Shown piece after piece: positions 6,116 through 8,985 of a stretch of DNA of 8,985 nt. Position numbers and translations under genes: made by a program. This DNA is from Oceanospirillaceae bacterium UBA1126. GTDB lineage: Bacteria; Pseudomonadota; Gammaproteobacteria; Pseudomonadales; Balneatricaceae. The stretch spans positions 1 to 8,985 of the forward strand of contig DCAT01000016.1 in assembly GCA_002312935.1 (NCBI GenBank). The letters run 5' to 3'. Each line of letters opens with the position of its first letter. The first letter of the stretch is position 1. Below the pieces are notes generated by a model. It saw only the letters and a program-made list of their open reading frames with translations, made no database searches and was not told the DNA's origin.

Positions 6116-7372
6116 TTAGTGCGCCTTCGGATATGGACCCATACCCTTTTCGTCAATCGTGTAGCCTTTGGCAAAACGATCTAGGGTATAAGCTTTGTTA
6201 AGTTCGTGGGCTTCGTCATTGGCAATAGTATGCGCAAAACAATAACCCGAAGCAGGTGTCGCTTTAAAGCCACCGTAACACCAACCCGTATTGAGGTATA
6301 AACCATCAATTGGGCCAACATCGATAATAGGCGATCCATCCATAGACATATCCATAACCCCCCCCCAGTTACGCAGTAACTTAAGGCGAGACAGGCACGG
6401 CATCATGGTTAAACCACCAGCAATTACGTCTTCAAACACAGGCAAATTACCGCGCTGAGCGTAAGTGTTATAGCCATCAATGTCGCCACCGAAGACAACA
6501 CCGCCTTTGTCCGATTGAGACACATAAAAGTGGCCGGCCCCAAAGGTGACAACACCATTGATTAACGGCTTATATGGCTCGGTAACAAAGGCCTGGAGTA
6601 CATGGCTCTCGATAGGCAAGCGAATACCTAACTTTTGCGCCAAACGGCTAGAGCTACCGGCAACGGCCATGCCTACTTTGTCTGCATGAATGTCACCACG
6701 GTTGGTTTTAACACCAATAATACGCTCACCGTGCTTAATAAAGTCAATCACTTCGCAGTTTTGAATAATATCTACACCCAACTGATCCGCGGCACGAGCA
6801 TAGCCCCAAGCCACAGCATCGTGTCGAGCATTGCCCGCGTCTGGCTGCAAAATACCACCCCATACAGGGAAGCGAGTATCTGCACTGCCATCAATAATAG
6901 GTTCGCGTTCTAGTACTTCGTCGCGGCTGAGCAATTCAGCTTGAATACCGTTTAAACGCATGGTGTTGGCTCGGCGAGCAAACGTGTCGTATTGTGACTT
7001 GGTATGAGCAATGTTCATAACACCACGCGGCGAGAACATTACGTTGTAGTTTAAGTCTTGTGCCATATCACGCCACAAGTTCATACCATGCTCGTAAAAT
7101 GGTGAGTTGCCGTCTAACAAATAGTTAGAACGAACAATAGTGGTATTACGACCCACGTTACCGCCGCCTATCCAGCCCTTCTCAAGGATAGCAACATTAG
7201 TAATACCGTGATTTTTTGCCAAATAATATGCTGTAGCAAGGCCGTGGCCACCACCTCCAATAATAATGACGTCGTAGTTGGATTTTGGCTCTGGGTCCCG
7301 CCAAGCTCGCTGCCAATTTTTATGGCCTCGTAGAGCGTTCCAAGCGATGTTTAGGGCATTATATTGGCCCAT
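6116..7372 (-). CDS. soxB: Sarcosine oxidase beta subunit (FAD/covalent FMN)
   Basis: The catalytic subunit: it oxidises sarcosine to glycine, passing electrons from FAD to FMN and then to oxygen. With the start at 7372 it has 418 residues. YDVIIIGGGGHGLATAYY is the FAD-binding GxGxxG motif (G39, G41, G44), E64 closes the second strand, and GGGNVGRNTT follows. ARHDAVAWGYA carries H184, which aligns with the histidine that covalently binds FMN (His173 in Corynebacterium). WCYGGFKATPASGY near 364-377 is the usual C-terminal flavin segment. I chose the ATG at 7370-7372 because GGAGG lies 5 nt upstream and family members begin near this point; a GTG 10 codons earlier (7400-7402) has no ribosome site. 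First gene of the sox operon, behind a repeat-rich upstream region. It contains a run of nine G. Confidence 0.97.
   Translation of the reverse strand: MGQYNALNIAWNALRGHKNWQRAWRDPEPKSNYDVIIIGGGGHGLATAYYLAKNHGITNVAILEKGWIGGGNVGRNTTIVRSNYLLDGNSPFYEHGMNLWRDMAQDLNYNVMFSPRGVMNIAHTKSQYDTFARRANTMRLNGIQAELLSRDEVLEREPIIDGSADTRFPVWGGILQPDAGNARHDAVAWGYARAADQLGVDIIQNCEVIDFIKHGERIIGVKTNRGDIHADKVGMAVAGSSSRLAQKLGIRLPIESHVLQAFVTEPYKPLINGVVTFGAGHFYVSQSDKGGVVFGGDIDGYNTYAQRGNLPVFEDVIAGGLTMMPCLSRLKLLRNWGGVMDMSMDGSPIIDVGPIDGLYLNTGWCYGGFKATPASGYCFAHTIANDEAHELNKAYTLDRFAKGYTIDEKGMGPYPKAH
6358..6366 (-). repeat. Nine-base G tract inside soxB
   Basis: The plus strand reads nine consecutive C, so the coding strand has G9 across TGG GGG GGG GTT, encoding W336-G337-G338-V339. 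The amino acids are normal for this part of SoxB and the frame is intact, but two GGG glycine codons in a row are avoidable and produce the longest G/C homopolymer in the window. It is a potential slippage or sequencing-error site. Confidence 0.85.
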
Positions 7373-7377
7373 GTGTG

Positions 7378-7382
7378 CCTCC
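7378..7382 (-). promoter_or_regulatory. Ribosome binding site that decides the soxB start
   Basis: Minus-strand GGAGG at 5 nt from the ATG at 7370-7372. No similar purine block precedes the GTG at 7400-7402, so the shorter protein is preferred. Confidence 0.85.
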
Positions 7383-7396
7383 GCTATTATTGTTGT

Positions 7397-7410
7397 AGCC
7401 ACAGGTGGCT
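7397..7410 (-). other. Small inverted repeat in the soxB leader
   Basis: AGCCAC (7397-7402) and GTGGCT (7405-7410) are perfect complements with a 2-bp centre, 24 bp before the soxB ATG. A 2-nt loop is too tight for a full RNA hairpin, so a DNA-binding site is as likely as an mRNA structure. It may also be chance. Confidence 0.3.
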
Positions 7411-7500
7411 GGTTTGCGAAATTTTAAAGCATCTCCACACAAAATGGGATCTTTATCTAGTGTTGAAAAAATAAAATAATTGGCCTAGAGGGTAGAAGGA

Positions 7501-7540
7501 TAAATCGACACCTTGTGTCGGTTTTGAGCATAAAGCGACA
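7501..7540 (-). promoter_or_regulatory. Two direct repeats upstream of soxB, candidate activator half-sites
   Basis: On the minus strand TGTCGCTTTA (7540 to 7531) and TGTCGATTTA (7510 to 7501) run in the same direction as soxB, exactly 30 bp apart, roughly three helical turns. A third copy, TGTCGCTTTA, lies at 7756-7747. Same-face direct repeats are typical of AraC-family activators, and the published half-site of Pseudomonas ArgR, a member of the AraC subfamily that also includes the betaine/sarcosine regulators GbdR and SouR, begins TGTCGC. The repeats are seen directly; the regulator is inferred and is not encoded in this window. Confidence 0.5.
7506..7520. promoter_or_regulatory. CGACAC/GTGTCG dyad
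   Basis: CGACAC (7506-7511), CTT, GTGTCG (7515-7520) is a perfect 6-bp inverted repeat with a 3-bp centre. It overlaps the soxB-proximal TGTCG half-site, so a protein could bind it as a palindrome instead of, or as well as, the direct repeats. Confidence 0.4.
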
Positions 7541-7640
7541 AAAAACAGGATATATTCGACTTATATGCGATTTAGACCCACTTTTTACCCTAATTTTGAA
7601 TAGAACGTTAGTCTAAAGCTAACCTTCCACGGCTTAATAA

Positions 7641-7686
7641 TTAACCGGTTTTTTTACTGTAATTTAGCGCCCGTTTAACTGGTTTT
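7641..7686. repeat. Two TTAAC[C/T]GGTTTT direct repeats
   Basis: TTAACCGGTTTT (7641-7652) and TTAACTGGTTTT (7675-7686) differ at one base and start 34 bp apart. The first contains the 8-bp palindrome AACCGGTT (7643-7650). They lie in the distal part of the soxB upstream region and could be a second class of protein-binding site. Confidence 0.35.
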
Positions 7687-7742
7687 GTATTCATTATCAT
7701 GCAAACTACGAACACTTGGGTAACACATTGTTTGATCCTTAG

Positions 7743-7778
7743 CCTTTAAAGCGACACCTCCCTTGTGCCGCTTAAAGG
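7743..7778. other. Large stem-loop just beyond the OmpA-like gene
   Basis: CCTTTAAAGCGACAC (7743-7757) and GTGCCGCTTAAAGG (7765-7778) pair over about 14 bp, with one wobble and one bulged T, around a 7-nt loop. It begins 5 bp after the OmpA-like stop codon, so it may end or protect that transcript. However, no T-run follows it on the minus strand, which argues against a standard intrinsic terminator. Its left arm contains one of the TGTCGCTTTA copies. Confidence 0.55.
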
Positions 7779-7783
7779 GGTTG

Positions 7784-8665
7784 TTAATTTTTTAAGTGAC
7801 GGGTTTTAATGGCCACATGAACACGACGACTCTTAGCAAGGTCTTCACTCTGGTTATTGACTACAGGAGATGTTTCTCCTTTGGCAAACATTGACGTTAC
7901 CTTAAGCTTTAAAGCGTTTAAGTAGTCAGCCACGCTGCGCATACGCTGTTCAGACAAGGTCATGTTGTAAGCTTCACTACCACGAGTATCTGCATGGCCA
8001 ACCACCTGCACTGATATAACACTCTGCGCCAAGCCAGTCGCCATAACGAGTTGTTTTAAGCTACCCGTAGCATTGTCTGACAATGTTGCACTGGCGGTAT
8101 CAAATAACACCGTTGTTTGGTAATTGTTGAACCTGTATTCAACCTGTGGGGTTAGCATTGCTTCTACTTTTTGCGTTACAGGCCTTAGCTCTGCCACTTG
8201 AGTAATAGTAGCTTTAGGCTGTTTTATAATCGGCGTTTGCGCAACAACAGCTTGCTTAACCTCCTGTTTTGTCTCTTTTTTGGTCTCCTTTTTTACCTCA
8301 CTTTTAATAACTGGATCCACAATTTTTATAGGGATTAGTTTCGGTGATATTACGTTTTTAGGGGCTATTATGGGCTCTGGCTCAGTTTCCAACACTGTTG
8401 CAGCCGCTGGTTGAGCCACTTTAACGAAGGCTATTTTAGCCTCTTGATTCACTTGTTCCTCAGCTACTTTTTCAGCGTTAATCACTTGAGTAAGGGCAGC
8501 TAACGTCTTGTGTTTGTAGTGAATCGTTCTAACGGGGTTACCATTTCCATCGACCACAACAGACCCATTCGTTGTGGTCCATACTTCGCTGTTGCTGCTG
8601 GCCATGGTTGGCACTGATATAATAACCAGGGCAATTGCTATGGCACATTTCGATCGGGTGTTCAT
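7784..8665 (-). CDS. Secreted OmpA-domain (peptidoglycan-binding) protein
   Basis: With the start at 8665 the protein has 293 residues. Residues 1-22 are a signal peptide: basic start NTRSK, hydrophobic core AIAIALVIISV, likely cut after TMA. A short domain follows (27-56, with VVDGNGNPVRT), then a low-complexity linker with a K/E/T-rich stretch KKETKKETKQEVKQ (125-138). The C-terminal OmpA domain (about 183-288) shows VLFDTASATLS, GHADTRGS with D226, and LSEQRMRSV with R241, the Asp and Arg that bind the peptide of peptidoglycan in this family. There is no lipobox and no beta-barrel. It is probably periplasmic or envelope-attached, linking to the cell wall. A longer frame to 8767 would remove the signal peptide from the N-terminus and overlap the next gene, so it is rejected. 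Confidence 0.88.
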   Translation of the reverse strand: MNTRSKCAIAIALVIISVPTMASSNSEVWTTTNGSVVVDGNGNPVRTIHYKHKTLAALTQVINAEKVAEEQVNQEAKIAFVKVAQPAAATVLETEPEPIIAPKNVISPKLIPIKIVDPVIKSEVKKETKKETKQEVKQAVVAQTPIIKQPKATITQVAELRPVTQKVEAMLTPQVEYRFNNYQTTVLFDTASATLSDNATGSLKQLVMATGLAQSVISVQVVGHADTRGSEAYNMTLSEQRMRSVADYLNALKLKVTSMFAKGETSPVVNNQSEDLAKSRRVHVAIKTRHLKN

Positions 8666-8691
8666 GTTAAACGTTCTCTTAGGATAGATGC

Positions 8692-8985
8692 TCAATTGGA
8701 TGCCCTTTTTATGTTTGAGGCATTTTTTGCAAGGCAGCTTGTGGGTTGGTTTATGGCTAAAAAACATCGGCGTAACACTTCCTCTGCAATGACCTCTATG
8801 CCTGCTCGCAAAACCGCATCCCTAAAATTAAAACGCTGTATGATTTTAATAAGAATTTCAGCAGATAATTGGCTGTTCTGACGACTCAAAACCAGCAGCG
8901 ATATAATCACGTTGCTTACGTAGTAAAAAATGACTCGGGGCGATATACCCTCATCGCCCACTAAAGCCAAGTAACGCGCTGCCAT
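8692..8985 (-). CDS. C-terminal part of an unrecognised protein, cut by the window edge
   Basis: Ninety-seven codons run from the window edge to a TGA at 8692-8694. The first visible codon is ATG, but this may be an internal methionine because the sequence simply stops there. Residues 18-33 are hydrophobic (VIFYYVSNVIISLLVL), followed by helix-prone segments around SAEILIKIIQRF and AGIEVIAEEVLRR and a polar tail. The repeated helical pattern faintly recalls alpha-helical repeat proteins such as DUF2336, but I do not recognise it. It ends 26 bp before the OmpA-like start, in the same direction, so the two may be co-transcribed. Confidence 0.6.
   Translation of the reverse strand: MAARYLALVGDEGISPRVIFYYVSNVIISLLVLSRQNSQLSAEILIKIIQRFNFRDAVLRAGIEVIAEEVLRRCFLAINQPTSCLAKNASNIKRASN

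Larger units (their letters stand above)
7403..7783. other. 381-bp intergenic region upstream of soxB
   Basis: No convincing coding sequence is present. The region is A/T-rich and holds several repeats: the soxB leader, three TGTCG[C/A]TTTA copies, the CGACAC/GTGTCG dyad (7506-7520), an inverted repeat GTTAG/CTAAC (7607-7623), two TTAAC[C/T]GGTTTT copies (7641-7652, 7675-7686) and the hairpin at 7743-7778. The soxB promoter must lie here, but I could not pick out a convincing -35/-10 pair by eye. Confidence 0.6.

Noticed and set aside
8666..8767. N-terminal extension of the OmpA-like protein by 34 codons
   Set aside because: It would bury the signal peptide, has a cysteine/lysine-rich unlikely sequence, and overlaps the end of the upstream gene.
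8696..8881. Plus-strand open frame opposite the right-edge gene
   Set aside because: It lies antisense to two minus-strand frames and shows no family features.
12..8985. A hidden defence system, mobile element or CRISPR array
   Set aside because: No nuclease, integrase, transposase, reverse transcriptase or spaced direct-repeat array is visible. Almost all of the sequence is explained by metabolic and envelope genes.

Overview
The window looks like ordinary chromosome from a gammaproteobacterium, probably a marine or free-living heterotroph. This is inferred from moderate G+C content, the style of the proteins and the sarcosine oxidase gene order; no rRNA or other taxonomic marker is present. 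I see no CRISPR array, insertion sequence, tRNA or phage gene. Most genes are on the minus strand.

Left part (1-1110). After a short gene-free end with a hairpin and a 13-bp tandem repeat lies a minus-strand YciI-like protein. It is divergent from a plus-strand flavodoxin-like protein. The 98-bp gap between them carries a perfect 12-bp inverted repeat (511-522 / 548-559). A strong bidirectional terminator (1054-1078) separates the flavodoxin gene from the convergent minus-strand block.

Central part (1113-7372, all minus). In transcription order this is soxB - soxD - soxA - soxG, the complete heterotetrameric sarcosine oxidase, followed by a class-V PLP aminotransferase. The four sox genes are tightly packed (2-bp gap, ATGA overlap, TAATG overlap) and surely co-transcribed. 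SoxB keeps the histidine that carries covalent FMN, SoxD keeps the Cys/Cys/His/Cys zinc site, and SoxA keeps the dinucleotide-binding motif and a C-terminal folate-binding aminomethyltransferase-like half. Together they oxidise sarcosine to glycine and pass the methyl carbon to tetrahydrofolate. The aminotransferase lies 110 bp beyond soxG, after a terminator-like hairpin. It may handle glycine/serine/glyoxylate-type products, but its substrate is not known. The folate-pathway partners often found beside sox genes (glyA, purU, folD) are absent from the window.

Upstream of soxB (7403-7783) is a 381-bp gene-free region rich in repeats. It holds three same-direction copies of TGTCG[C/A]TTTA on the minus strand, a CGACAC/GTGTCG dyad, a pair of TTAAC[C/T]GGTTTT repeats and a large hairpin next to the OmpA-like gene. 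This is the best candidate control region in the window, plausibly for an AraC-family activator.

Right part (7784-8985). A secreted OmpA-domain protein with a charged linker is followed at the window edge by the C-terminal part of an unrecognised protein, both on the minus strand.

Two starts differ from the longest possible open frame. soxB most likely starts at 7372, where GGAGG sits 5 nt upstream, and the OmpA-like gene at 8665, where a signal peptide begins. I found no convincing sign of a wholly new system; the interesting material is regulatory.
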